A stretch of 64,000 bases of DNA from Rhodotorula mucilaginosa. Lineage: Eukaryota; Basidiomycota; Microbotryomycetes; Sporidiobolales; Sporidiobolaceae. Shown here in pieces: positions 14,487 to 27,577 of this stretch. A program made the translations under genes and the position numbers. The notes under the pieces are model-generated. The model was not told where the DNA came from. It worked only from the letters and a program-made list of their open reading frames with translations, and did no database searches. Within the stretch, counting starts at the first letter, position 1. Every line of letters begins with the position of its first letter. Location of the stretch: the NCBI GenBank assembly GCA_034406715.1, contig CP137869.1:806001-870000 (forward strand). The letters run 5' to 3'.

Positions 14487-15171
14487 ACGCACTTCAGACC
14501 TACTTGATGGTGTAGAGGGTTTGACGGCAAATTAAGCCTTAAGAGCCTGAAGGAAGCAATTCCGCGCCGTCTTTGGGAGACGACAGAGCCGCCCTCGTGA
14601 ATGTATGACAAAGTGAAGGAAGCAATGCTGCAACCTCTGGATGCGGGTGTGGGACAGGAGAAAATGACTTGGCCGCGGTCCCGGTCGGTCGGTCGAAGAA
14701 GAGGAGCGCGCACGTCTGGACGCTACGCCACCTCTTCACCCCGACGAGCACTCGCAGGTACGTCTGGCCTGACATGGATCGACTCAGAAGGCTGGCGAGT
14801 CCCTCGCTGTGCCGCTGGCAGCGCTCGAGGTGCGCGATGGGCGGAGAGCAGTGACGGCAACCTCGTCAGCTCGCGTGCCACATACGCGATCGCCTGGATC
14901 CCATTCTCGCGCTGGACAGGGGCGGGACACCTCGGGTCCCTGATGGGATCAGCGATGCTCGGACGACTGGCTCGGCGGCGCAACCTCGCGCGTCGACTCG
15001 TGGTGGCGGTGCGATGGCAGTCCGCGACCTCGCCCTCATCAGTCAGCAGGCTCCTCTAGGGGGATGCCTACAAGGCGAGGGAGTCTCGGAGAGAGCAAGA
15101 GCTCACAGAGCAAACCCCTCTCTGACTCGTCCATGACTGATCCCATCTCGTGACCCCCGTTGCCAGCAGAA
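14487..15171. other. Intergenic region upstream of UBC4/5
   Basis: This is the 3' end of the MGR3-like gene and the promoter/leader of UBC4/5. Open frames on both strands are short and unrecognised, except for the 44-nt ETF-beta-like segment listed separately on the minus strand. Confidence 0.4.
14732..14775 (-). pseudogene. Possible orphan first exon of electron-transfer flavoprotein beta
   Basis: The minus strand encodes MSGQTYLRVLVGVKR followed at once by a GT (AAGAG|GTGGCG). This resembles the extreme N terminus of ETF-beta (LRVLVGVKR-type start of the CIR1/ETFB family), including an exon break at the usual place. No downstream ETF-beta sequence such as the adenine-binding region follows on this strand, because the MGR3-like gene occupies that space. 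It may be a relic of a duplicated or moved gene, or chance similarity over 15 residues. Confidence 0.2.
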
Positions 15172-16230
<1,059 letters not shown>

Positions 16231-16254
16231 TAAAAGCAACATCGAGCGGTGATT

Positions 16255-18262
16255 CTACACAACAGCCACGTCTGAAGAACGGCTCCCACCACTCCTTGGG
16301 GACCGCCTCCCGCCGTCTTCACTCTCCTCGCTGAGCAACAATCGCTCCCGCTCGTCTTCCTCCTCGTCGATCGCCTGACAGAGCGGGTCCAACACCTGAT
16401 CGATCGCTCGCTTTTCGGCCTCGTGCAAGTCGAGGATCCCGTTCGCGACAAAGCTGCCGAGGACGAGGACGCCGCCGACGACGGCGGCGAGTTGGACGGG
16501 TTCGCCCGAGCGGCGGTAGACGAGGTCGCCGATCAGGGCGAGGGGGATCGAGAGTGAGAGGCCGAGCGTGACGGTTAGAGGAGAAGTGAGGAGCATGGCG
16601 CGGAGGTAGAGCGCGTCCGAGACCTGGTCATTTGAAAAATCGGATCCATTAGTTCTCCCATTCGGCTTGCCGGGGGTACATGCATGCGAGCGACTCACAA
16701 AGGTGATGGCGGCGTTGAAGAACAAGCCCGCGACGAGGTCTCGCCCGTGCGGCCACTCGAACGTCTCGACCCCGAGCGCATGAAGCAAGATGCCCACGGG
16801 CCAAAACATGACAATGTTGAACATGCCGACAAAGCCAAAGAACAAGGTCATCGAGATGCGAGCCTCGTTCCGGATCCGGACTTTGAGGAGGAGGACGTAG
16901 GCGGCGTAGGCGAGGGCCGAGAGGAGCGCGAGGCCGTCGCCGAGGAGAGGGTGGGAAGGCGTCGGCGACGCGATCTCGATTGCGGGTTGTCCGCGCGGTT
17001 CGCCGGCGGGCGGTGTTGGCAAAGTCGAGTCACTGAGGGAGACGATGACGACGCCGGTCACACTAGGAAGATACGGGGCGGAAAATCAGTATCGCACGCT
17101 TTCGGAACTCGGCCAACGCGAGCAAGGGAGAAAAAACGCCACACACCTCAATATCACGCTCAGCAGTTTACCGACGGTGAAGATCTCGACGCCGACGCAT
17201 GCTCCAGCCGCGAGGGTGAAGAACCCACTCATGGACGAGAGGATGGTCGTGCTGCTGACGCTCGTGTATCCGAGCGCGGCGTTCATGGCCCAATTGGCGC
17301 AGAACCACAGCGGGCAAAACATGAACGCGAGTTGGGCAGTTTCCGAGGTCGTGAGAGGCGCTTCGACGGGTTCGACGAGGGGGAGGTGGCGGCCCATGTC
17401 GTTGCGGGAGGGGCGCGTGCGGGAGAGGGATCTTCTCGAGTCGCCGCGGTCATAGAGCAAGGGACGGTTGAAGGGAACGCTGCAGCAGGGTTCACGCGCG
17501 AGAGTGGCCAAGGACCGGTGCCGTCAGCACCAAAGAAAAACCTCGAGGACGACGACTCGCTCGCACGCACTCGGGAATCTCGTCGTCCTCGACCTCGTCG
17601 TCATCTTTGGACACGACGCGCGCGAGCGTGTCCAAGAAAGGTAACGGAGCCAACGAGCCTCTTCTTCTTCTCCGTTTCCGGCGCCAGGCGTGCAGGGCGG
17701 GTCGGATCAGGTACAGCGAGAAGGACGAGGTGCAGAGCCAGGTCGCGAGCCACGGTTTGTTGTAGCTATAGTCGGTGAACATGACTGCGAACGAGGTTTG
17801 AGTGTCAGTCCCCGCCCCCTTTGGGAGCATTTCCCGTAGGCTGCAATGAGGTGCGCGGTCCGCGGGCGGAAATCGCCGTCCCGCCCCCGACTCGTGTAGC
17901 TGCTCCCTTTTCTTTCCGGCTTTTCCGAATCGACGGACAACTCACCGTTCATGAGGAAGCTTCCCTGTGGATCGGAAAAGGACAGCTTCAGCTAGGTCTG
18001 GCGTGCCCGCACTGATCGAGGCGAGAGAGGGAGAGCGACGCACCAGGATCCAGAGCAGGACGACAAAGAGCAGCATGGCCGTCCCGAGGTAGTACCCGCT
18101 CCTGTCTATCTGAACCTGAATCTCGACTGGTATCCCGGCTGGCGTGGCTGGCGGCGGCAGCGGAGTTCTCGCATCGACGGTCGGGAGGACATGAGCGCCG
18201 ACGAGGACGGGACTGCGCAGGCTCGGACCGGGAGAGCGCGAGCGCGAGCGCGGTCTCGGCAT
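16255..18262 (-). CDS. EamA/DMT-family membrane transporter, SLC35F5/YML018C-like
   Basis: A polytopic membrane protein of the drug/metabolite transporter superfamily; relatives sit in the vacuolar or Golgi membrane (yeast YML018C and THI74, animal SLC35F5) and their substrates are poorly known. The cytosolic N terminus (MPRPRSRSRSPGPSLRS) leads into TM1 (YYLGTAMLLFVVLLWIL). A short exon encodes GSFLMN|VMFTDYSYNKPWLATWL, matching the family GSFLxN...KPFLxTY motif. Further segments are TAQLAFMFCPLWFCANWAMN, SSTTILSSMSGFFTLAAGA, GDGLALLSALAYAAYVLLLK, MTLFFGFVGMFNIVMFWPVG, TVTLGLSLSIPLALIGDLVY and a last TM AAVVGGVLVLGSFVANGIL. An acidic tail ends DVAVV. At least five exons. The two internal loops are longer and more basic or acidic than in yeast. 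The gene is convergent with UBC4/5. Confidence 0.82.
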
Positions 18263-19344
18263 TTTCTGCTTGCGTGCGATGGATCTTGAAGCAGCGACAG
18301 CAGTGCGCTATATCGAAGCGAATCCTGACGAGTTGAAGAGGCAGCGTCGAGATTGACGCCATGTTCTCTCTTGTCTCGAGACAGCTCACCGCTCTGGCTA
18401 CAGAGACACCGGAGATGCTGCCGACAGCCTTGCATTGCCTACTCATCGGCCAGGCTGCCAGACGAGCTGTCACAGGTGCGCTCAGTCGCCCCTGCAGCGG
18501 CCCTTTCGCCCATCGCCCTCGAGTCAGCCAGCACGCGACCGGACCCCTGCCCGCAGCCACACGCTCGGCTGCTATGCTCTGGTACACGATACCTTGCTGC
18601 TACGACCCTCCGACTGGGCCTCCGGGCGCGGGGCGGACAGGCGACACGACAGGGAGCGGCACCCCTTCGCAAGTCTCCTCGTCAGCACAATGACCCGGCT
18701 CTGATCGGCTACATCCGCATAGGAGGGCTCTCGCTCTATGGCTATACGCGCTCACACCCAGCGCGTACTCGTCGCAATGCGTGTAAGGAGACGTCCTAGC
18801 CTCGAAATGGTGACTGGCTCCAAATCGCGCCCAGAATCGGGATCCGGACCCGCCCGCTGACCGCGTCGAGTACGATCCGGCTTCGTGCAGACGTTGAGTC
18901 TGACGTGCTGGGCACGCTCGACTTGTCAGACACCAGATCGAGTTGATGTAGAGGTTGGGGGAAGAGGTCTGCGAGCCTTTTCCCGGTTGTATCGCAGTTT
19001 GCGATCACTGTGCAGGTGTTTTCGGATGTTCCAGATCGTCATAGTATAGCGATCAAGGTTTCTTTGTCAGGCCCACAACCCAAATAGCGGAAAGTGTGTA
19101 CATAGTGTGTGAGAAAGCGCCGTGAGGGATTCGCTCTTCTCTCTCCCTCTCTCCCTCCACCGACCCGTCCGACCCCTCGCTGGGCAAGCTTGCGGACCAG
19201 TGCGACACAGCCTTGTCACTCCTGTGATCCGCTTGCACGGTTGCCTTCCCGTCTCCAGCCGCGAGGCCGCGCGTCCTCTATCTCGTCCTCGTCTCCTCCC
19301 GGGTCACGTTGGGCGGCGGGTGACCCTTGCAGCCGCTTCCCAAG
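18263..19344. other. Divergent intergenic region of about 1.1 kb
   Basis: This lies between the transporter start (-) and the Snt2-GATA start (+). Several open frames (for example 18361-18693) are Arg/Pro/Ser-rich and unrecognisable. I see no gene. It is the likely regulatory region for both neighbours, with a pyrimidine-rich leader just before 19345. Confidence 0.4.
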
Positions 19345-22300
19345 ATGCCGCGAGCGGTCGCGCGGACCGTCAAACCGGTCGAGAAAGGTCCGCTCGTCTT
19401 TAACGGCAAGCCACTCGTCCCGAACGGTGCGTCCTGCAGTCGGCCATCTCGCTCCTCCCGCCGACGGCTCTGCCTTTGACAGCGAGAGACGTCTGTCAAG
19501 TTGTGCAGCCTACTGACCTCGGTGCTCTTTCACGCTGACCCTCCGATCAGACCACATCTACGTCTCGGCGCCGTGGGACGACCGAGACGGCGAGCCGTAC
19601 CTGATCGCTCGCGTTCTCGAAGTCGTCCAGCCGACTCCACTGCCACCCTCGTCCTCCTCCTCCTCTGCTACTACTACCCCTGCTACCACCAAATCCACCA
19701 AGTCCGCCTCGTCCAGCAAGTCGGCGGGCAAAGCGGCGACTGCGGCACCCCCGCGAGCGGAAACTCCCTCGGGCAAAGAAACTTCGGCCGGGCGGGTCGT
19801 CGTCTCGGCGCATGAGCTCCGAGTCCGCGTCGCGTACTACTTCCGCACGCGCGACATCACCAATCGCTATGTCGCCGATCACCGACTCCTCGTCGCCGCC
19901 ATGCATGCCGACACCGTCCCGGCGTCGTACGTCCGCGGGTTGTGCACCGTCCGGCACCGCGACCACATCGAGGAACTCGACGTCTACAAGCGCGAAAAGG
20001 ACACGTTCTACTGGCATCAGGTGAGATTTGTTTCCAGCTCTCACTCAGGCGCCTACTGACACGTTTTGCGCCGCAGCTGTACGACCGGTACCTGCATCGC
20101 TACTTTGACGCCGTGCCGACTTACAAGGTGCAGAACGCTCCCGGTGCGTCCTTCCACTGCCAGATACGAGTGCAATCCGGTTACGTGACTGACGTCAAGA
20201 CCCTTCACGTGCGACGCGGGCGAACCGGTTGCAGCCGACGTTCTGAAGCACCTCCAGGACGGTTTCGAGTTTGTCCTGTGCGAAGTCGGAACCGGATCGG
20301 AACTGTGTGACGCGCAGCGTGGATGCTCCGTCTGCTGCAAATGGGCTGCCTTGTAAGTTAGGGTTGATTTGGAAGATCCGGAACCCTCGACCAAACGGCG
20401 CTAACAACATGTCTCTCGACCTATCAGCGCCGACTCGGTCACTTGCGCTCGCTGTTCCAAGGTTTTCCACCTCGGCTGCGTCGACCCGCCTCTCGCCGCG
20501 AAACCGAAAGCAGGCTACGGCTGGTCCTGCGCCCCGTGCAACAAGGCGTACGAGGAAGAAGTCGAAGAGTTTGCCGAATCGGGCTTCCGGCCGGGACCGC
20601 CGGCGAGGAAACCTGCCGCCGTGGGGAACGCGGCGGCTGCTGCTTCTTCGGGAGGAGGAGGAGGAGGAGGTAGTCAGATGCTGCATGCGAGCAAGAAGGG
20701 GAAAGCGAGGGAGGTCGGACCGGGCGTGAGGGTCGACCCGCACGACTGGCGCATGACGAACGGATTCCCGTTCCGGTACTTTGGTGCGTGTTGCCGCGCC
20801 TGCTCTCGCGAGACTTCGTTCCTTGAGATCATTCTGGCTGACTTGTTCTTCGCTTGAGTTTGTCAGGCATGCACGCGCACGCCTACAATGTCATGGGTGC
20901 GTCATTGAACTCAATATCCGCGCGCGAGCCGAATTCTGACCCTCCGTGATCCTCGAAATGCAGACCCGCATGACTCGCTCCACCCGCGCGCATCGACAGT
21001 GAGTCTCGAAATGTCACCGCCTCATATCTCAGAGCTTGTCGCTGACGATGTCCCGTCCGCAGCGTCTCGGCAACAAATTCCAGTGCATCGTGCCCGAGTG
21101 GGACCCCGTCGCGAACAAGCAGCTCGCACCGCCCGAACCGCGCCAGTACTTCCAGCCGAAGCGGAGTCGAGCGTCGACTCCGATCGCAAAGGGAGACCGC
21201 GACAAGGCGCGAAGGGCAAAGCGTGCGTGTTTCGGGTCGTTTCTGTCTTTTGTTTCGTATCACAGAAGTCTTTTGAGGACTGACACGGCTCTGTTGTGCC
21301 TGCTCAGTCATCGAAGCTCCGCCGCGAGGCGAAGATGACGCTATCAACGTGATCTGGCGACCGACCGACAAGTACAGTGATGAGTCGCGTGAGTACCGGC
21401 TTCACCGCTTTGACAAAAAGGTGCCCTTCCGCTGATCGCGAACACTCTTCTCCAGTCGCCGAGCTGTTTGAGCGCGTCCGAAAGATGGCGATGTACAACA
21501 CGGCAGGTGTCGATGCCCTGAATCGAGCTCTGATGCTCTTCGAGACGAAGGAAGGCAACGTGACCGAGACGATCCTCGCCCTCCGCAAAGTCTCGCTCGG
21601 CTCGCTCGGGCACGTCTCGTGGAACGAGGAGGACCGGAAAAAGCTCGCGGACGGAGCGCAACAGCACCACAACGACATTGTCGAGATTGCCAAGCTGCTC
21701 CCGAACAAGAAGATGGGCGACGTGGTCAAGCGTTACTACGTCCAAGTCGGGTATGTTGCTCTCCTGATCTCCCATCTCTCCCGCGCAACCTTTTCTGACT
21801 TAGGGCGGGACTTTACAGACACACTCTGCAAGAAGACGAGCCGACTCAACCCGAAGAGAAAGCGACCGCAGTCGCCGCTCGGAGCAAGAAGACGGCTCGC
21901 CGAAAAGCCCGCGCCGCCGCCGAGGAAGCAGAGAGCGATGGCGAAAACTCGGATCACGGGTCCGTGGCTCCTCCCGCCAAGACGCCCTCGCAGCGCAAGA
22001 ACCGCTTCTGCGCGATCTGTTCGACGACCGAGACGCCCAAGTGGTACTGGTGCCCCAACAACGTCTCGGAACTCGAAGTCAAACCGAACCCGCTCGTCAT
22101 GTGCGAGAACTGCGGCATCCGGTGGCGTCACTGTGCGTCCCCCCGAGTCTGTCATAACTTCGCAAACGAGCCCGCTCTCTGACCTTCGTCCATGATCGCA
22201 GACGGCGCGCAATATCCTCCTTATGGCGATGAGATCAAACCGCTTCCGGACAGGAAGAAGAAGGCGAAAGCAGCAAGCGAGGATGGGAAGAAGGAGGTGA

Positions 22301-25300
22301 GTCACCGACTTGATGATGCACTTACCGTCCCCGTTGTTGATATACGAATCCCGTTTCGCAGGCGACTCCTGTGCCGGCACCCGCTCCGGTCGTCAAAGAG
22401 CCCACGCCGCCGCCGCCGAAACCGGTCATTGTCCCGAAGCCTTGTCTGCTCTGCAAACGCTTCGAGCCCAAGGTTGCCCTTTTCCAGTGCAGCAACTGCA
22501 CAATCTCGTATCATGCTTGTGAGTGAGCCCGTCGCGATTTGCCCTCGCCCCTCAGCTGATCCAAATCTCTTGCCCGACAGCCTGCTTCGGTATCGACCTG
22601 GACTGGGACTGGCCGCACGAGGAGTGGCTCTGCCACGTGTGCGAGCGCGACCAGGAGCGCAAACCGCTTTGCCTGCACCCGTTCTGCGTCCTTTGCCCGA
22701 CTCCGAAGAACATCGACATCGCCCAGCCCATGACGGCACTCGACTGCATGAAGGAGACGGAGCTGTCCAAGTACGTTTGCTGCCGCGAGCACCTTAGAGG
22801 GCGACACAGCGTTTTGACGACGCATTTTCACACAGCTACGTGCACTTGCTCTGCGCCGTCTGGCACCGGGAACTTCAGCTCGGCGCCCCCGCCATAGTCT
22901 CGCCCGTGGAAGCATTCACCAACCTGCCGGCATATCGACAGACAACGACCTGCGTCATTTGCAAGCAGAAGAACGTGGGGACGACGATCAAGTGCGAAGA
23001 CTGCTCCAAGCAAGTCCACGTCGCTTGCGCCTGGAACGCCGGCTTCAAGTTTGCCTTCGAGGTCCAGCCGGTGCGAAACAAGAAGCGACCTCCGAGGGAC
23101 GCAATCACCGTCAAGTTCAAAGAGTCTGAGGGTAAGCAGAGCCTAGAGCTGTGAGGGGACTGTGGAACGGGAGTCTGACCGAGTCGGGCGTTTTCACAGG
23201 CATTCTGCAGCCCTGCGTGTGGTGCCCCGACCACCACTTCACTCACGCGGAGAGGAAGACGTACGATCTCGGCGCGCGCGACGCGGCGACAAAGCTTGTG
23301 AGTTCGTTCGCGGACTTTCGCTGCAAAGGGCTTGGGCTGACGTAGGTATCTTCTTTCCCGTCTACAGACTGCCCTGCAGATGTATGTCCGGACCTACAAG
23401 GGAGTCAAGTTCCCGGATGCGCCCCTTCTGCTTCGGCAAGGGCGGCGTCTCGAGGCCGTCTTGCAGCCTGCGATGAAGGCGAAATCGCCTTCGCCGCCTC
23501 CGAACACCGCCGTCCGACCCGGGCGCGGGCGAGCCTCGCTCCTCGCGACGGTCATCGACGAGGAGGGCGGCAGTCGGGAGCCTGTCGCTCGTCCGACGAA
23601 GAAGCGCAGGACCGCCTCCAGCACGCCCGTTGCCTCTCCCGCTCCCCGCGTGGCTCGCGCGCCAAAAGCTGCTCCAGTCGCGCCGACCACTGCCGAGTCC
23701 ACGCAGTTCGATGCAACGCCCGCGGGTCTGGACGCTGTCAAGCCGACCGCGGTCATCCTCTCCAAGCCGACCCTCCCACTCGACGACGAATTGGCGGACA
23801 TCAGCGTCGAGGTTGAAGCGGTCCGCGAACCGTCAGCAGAGCTGGAGAGCTTCGCGAACAACAGCATCGTCTCGACGTCCAGGCGTGCCCGAGTGCCGAA
23901 GCCGCCCAAGCACTTCTCGCCGCCGCCTCCGCTGCCGAAAAAGGTTCCCAAGAAGCGAAAGAGTCGCGTATCGTCATCGATCGAGTCCACTGCCCTTGCT
24001 CCGCTCGAGAACGGCTTCGACAACCACCAAAAGACCTCCAACAACGCGCGAGTCGCATCGGCGGAATCCACGGAGAAGCCGACGTCCGTCTCCTTTTCCA
24101 TCCTGGACGGAAACGAGCAGCTGCCGGCCCTGCCTTCGAAAAAGTCGTCCTTGGCCATCGCCGACCTGTCGAGTCTCGCTGCCTTGCCGAAGTTGCCTGC
24201 ATTTGCCGACATGAAGTCGCCGCACTACTCCGCGGCGGTGTCCGCCCCGCATATGCTCGAGCCCCTCGTGTATACCGCGCACACGCCTGCACCGACGCTT
24301 CCGGCACAAGCACCGGACGGCCAGCCTCCAACAGACGCGCATGTGGCACCCGAACCTCGCCACGCCCTCGATCCCGCGCTCGAAGCACTTTCAGCCATGG
24401 CAGCGGCGGCGGCCGAGTCGAGAGACGCTGAAGCGTCGGCGGCGGCGGCCCGTCGAGCAGCAGAGCGAGCCGCTGACGCATCCAGGACGACGCCGACGGA
24501 GCAGGAGACAATCAACGCCTTTGCTGCGCTGGTCGGGATGCCTCCTCGCCCGACCACTCAGGAAACGTACGCCGCGACAACCGAGGCCGGCGGCTCGGCA
24601 GCGCCGCAGGCCACGCCGTCGAACGAAGTCCAGCCGAGCACGAGCAGCGCCGAGGCTGTCCCAGCGGAGACGCAAGCCGCACCGGCACCGGCGCCGCTGG
24701 CCTCGCCTGGCGAGAGCGAAACGACGGGCACGCCTTCCGGTAGGCCGAAGCGGAAAACTCGCACTCCAGCGGCTCTTCGCGAGACGACGGCGTATACCGA
24801 ACCCGCTCAACCCGCCGAGCTGTCTCGCCTCGGGCACAACTCTCCTCGGCCTCAGTCGCCCGCTCATCTCGAACCGATCCATGCACACCCGATCCTCGAC
24901 TACGTGCGCGCGCACCAGTCGGCGCAGCAGAGCTTCCGAATCGAGACGCCCGACGACAGCGATGCGGCAAGCGAGCGATTCGACAGTCCCGCGCCTCCGA
25001 ACCTCTCCCCGATCTCGTCCATGGCTCCGTTCGGTCGGATGCTGCTCGGCAGTCCGCTAGCGAACGTCGACACTCTTCCAATTCCGCCGTCGGCCGACAG
25101 TCTCCCTGCGCTGCCTGCTATGCCTCACGCGGCTCAGGCTCCCACACCCTCGCGGCCTCCCGCGCAAAGGCGCAAGAAGTCGAATTCGGTCAGCAACGGC
25201 GGAACACCGATCACCTGTGCCAACTGCGGAACTTCAGACTCGCCTCTGTTCCGTCGCGATTCGGAAGGTCGCCAACTGTGCAACAGCTGCGGGTAAGTTT

Positions 25301-26531
25301 CTCCCCACGAAGGGATGAGTGATGAGCTATTTCTGACGAGCAAGCTCCCCTCCGCAGGCTCTACTTCAAGACGCACGGACGCGACCGACCTCAGAAGGTC
25401 ATCGCTCGCGCCATCGGAGCGACGAGGATGCAGAAGCGCAAAGCGCAGGCGGACCAGGACGGAGGCGTTGGTGGCGGCAGCGGCAGCGGGAACGGCACGA
25501 AGCGGTCGAAGAAGGGTGGCACGCCTCTGCCTCTGCGAGCCCTGCCGCCTCTTCTGCCCCATGCGCCGTCGCACCCTTCGCCGTTGCAGCCCATGCCCGC
25601 CTTTGCCTACGGCGACTTTGTTCCTTACGGCCACAATGGCTCGTACGGCGGTCCCGTCGCTTCGGGCAGCGGCGAACGGGGTTCGGGATCGCGCACATCG
25701 TCCGACGGAGGTTCGGTGCTCGATGGCACAATGCCAGGCGGCGGCTACGGTTCCGCGGACTATAACGCGAGTGCTTACGGCGGCTATGGCGGCGCCGGCG
25801 GCAGCATGAATGGAGGACACCCGCCGATTCAGTACGACGCGCGGCCGTTTGGAGGTCAGCTTCCACCTTTGCCGCCTCACTTGCAGCAACAACAGCAGCA
25901 CCACCACCAGCACTCGCAGTCTCAGCCTCCGTATCCGCCGCCGTACCCGACTTCGCACTCGCAAATCGGCCGCATTCCGCGCCTCGACACGCCGACCGAC
26001 TATGCCGCAGCGACGCCGCCCGAGGATGTCTACTACGACCAAGCGCGCGGCGGCGCGGGTGGTGGTCGCGTCGTCTCCGCCGTCGATGCGGAAACGCTAC
26101 AGCGCCAAGCCCTCGAGTCGCTCGCCGCGCAAGCGCTAACGTTCGGCGCCGCCGGTCCCGGACCCGCCGCCCTCGCCGAGGCGCGTTCTTCCGCCGCGTC
26201 CTCTTCTTCGCACCACGTGCTCCATTCCTCCTCCCTCATGGACGAGTCGGGTCGGCCCCAACCGCCCACGACTTCTTCTACCCGGGAAAGGACTGCCTCG
26301 TCGTCTAGCAACGTGCCGCGAGCGGCGGCGGCGGACGCGCTCGCGTCGATGAACCCGGCGGCGCGCGTCCAGGCGCACGACGCCCTCGAGCAGCGCGGGC
26401 AGCCGAGTCCGCCGCCGAGCGCGTCGGCGATGCCGCTCGGGGAGCTCTTCCCCGGGTTCTCGGGACCGAACGCGGCGCGTACGTCGGCGCAGGCGAATGG
26501 CGCCAGTGACGCCGACGATGAGGCAGCCTAA
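19345..26531 (+). CDS. SNT2: Snt2-type chromatin regulator with C-terminal GATA zinc finger
   Basis: A protein of roughly 1,900 residues from many exons. Domain order: BAH (DHIYVSAPWDDRDGEPYLIA to the HRDHIEELDVYKREKDTFYW region); PHD (CSVCCKWAADADSVTCARCS to WSCAPCNKAYEEE); ELM2-like (NKFQCIVPEWDP); SANT (HVSWNEEDRKKLADGAQQHH); a GATA-like knuckle (CAICSTTETPKWYWC, then CENCGIRWRHYG); a second PHD (CLLCKRFEPKVALFQCSNC to EEWLCHVCERD); and an extended PHD (YVHLLCAVWHRE to CVICKQKNVGTTIKCEDC). This is the Snt2 layout; Snt2 joins histone demethylase/deacetylase or E3-type complexes on chromatin. A 638-codon uninterrupted frame from 23380 then carries a disordered Ala/Pro/Ser region directly into a GATA finger, TCANCGTSDSPLFRRD plus LCNSCG|LYFKTHGRDRP (C-x2-C-x17-C-x2-C, interrupted by one intron), with a basic tail (RMQKRKAQ). 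The rest is His/Gln/Gly-rich. Confidence 0.88.
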
Positions 26532-26705
26532 TCTGCATGCCTGCTCTCTTGACGCTTCCTTCCCCTCCTGTTGACCTCCTTCGACCTCTCGGTCGTGTAG
26601 CATTGTCTTGCATCGAATCTTGCTTTAATTTTGCCTCGCGCGGGTGCTCATGAAAGGCGCTCTGGCTCGACAAACTATCTCTTGCATGAAGGAAACACCC
26701 CGACT

Positions 26706-27387
26706 TTAGTGGTGAGCGACCGGCTCTCCCCGGAGGTGGCTCTCGTCCTTGACGCCCATCTCGCCCGACTTGAACTGCTTGGCCCACTGGCGGAGTCAAA
26801 GCGGTTGAGACTGGTCAGCGGGCTTGGCGAATCGGCGTGAAGGAGCAGGGAAAGCGTACCATCATGGACGGAATGGGGCGAGTCGGGGCGCTATGCCGGA
26901 CCTGTGGGACGTGGTGTAAGCGTCATCGGGCACCCCTGGGCATCCCAAGCATCGGGCAAGCCATCGCGGCTGGCTCTCGGAAGGGAGACGGAGAAGGGCG
27001 GGCGACTGACCTCGCGGTCGGCGGACAACTGCCAGACGCCGTAGACGGCGAGACCGAGTCCGAGGGCGACAAAGCCGGTGTTGGTCTTCCAGTTTGACGG
27101 GCGCGTCCACCAGCCTCCGGCGGGCGACCAGACCTCCTACTCGACGGCGAGACGACTCGCAGTCAGCAACTAGCGAGGGGGACGCGGTTCTGGAGGTAGG
27201 CGGAATCATACCTTGGGGTACGGGAACTGTGCGCCGCCTCCCTACACATCCCCAGTGCCCGCGAGCAAGCGACGAGGCGGCGGATCCGGGGCGATGAGGA
27301 GGAGGAAGGAGGAGGAGCAAGGCAAGCTGTACGTCAGCGCGCGGGCAGGCAGCGGGTGCAGTCGATAGCCTTCGGAATGCGTACCAT
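26706..27387 (-). CDS. Small single-pass membrane protein, spliced from five mini-exons
   Basis: Five exons at 27385-27387 (ATG only), 27212-27241, 27011-27136, 26860-26901 and 26706-26786 join in phase 0 to give 93 residues. The pieces are MGGGAQFPYPK, EVWSPAGGWWTRPSNWK, TNTGFVALGLGLAVYGVWQL, SADRE|VRHSAPTRPIPSMM and WAKQFKSGEMGVKDESHLRG with a PVAHH end. Each intron has GT...AG ends (GTACGC, GTATGA, GTCAGT, GTACGC). There is one membrane helix at about residues 31-49, an aromatic amphipathic segment before it and a charged tail after it. This is the look of a small accessory subunit of a mitochondrial inner-membrane complex, such as complex I. That assignment is inference, since I recall no named family with certainty. 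Because the initiator codon stands alone in its exon, simple gene callers would miss it. Confidence 0.6.
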
Positions 27388-27577
27388 GCGTGGTGCTGTC
27401 GGAATCATCGTAGCGCGTGGTGGGAAGAGGGCGGAGGCAACTCTCTCTCCTCAACTTGAAGATGCCGACAAGTCCGAGTTGGACCTCGCAATCACAAGTC
27501 CGCTTTCATGGAAAAGACTTGTTCTCGTTCGCTATGATGCAAATACGGAATTGCCAGGAAGGGCGGTAACGATTTCT

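Noticed and set aside
16684-17778. Open frame of 364 codons on the plus strand
   Set aside because: It is antisense to the exons of the transporter gene, is Arg/Glu-rich with no domain, and is explained by high GC leaving few stops.
20621-20860. Short Gly-rich frame suggestive of a separate small protein
   Set aside because: It is an internal linker of the Snt2-GATA gene between PHD and ELM2 plus intron sequence.
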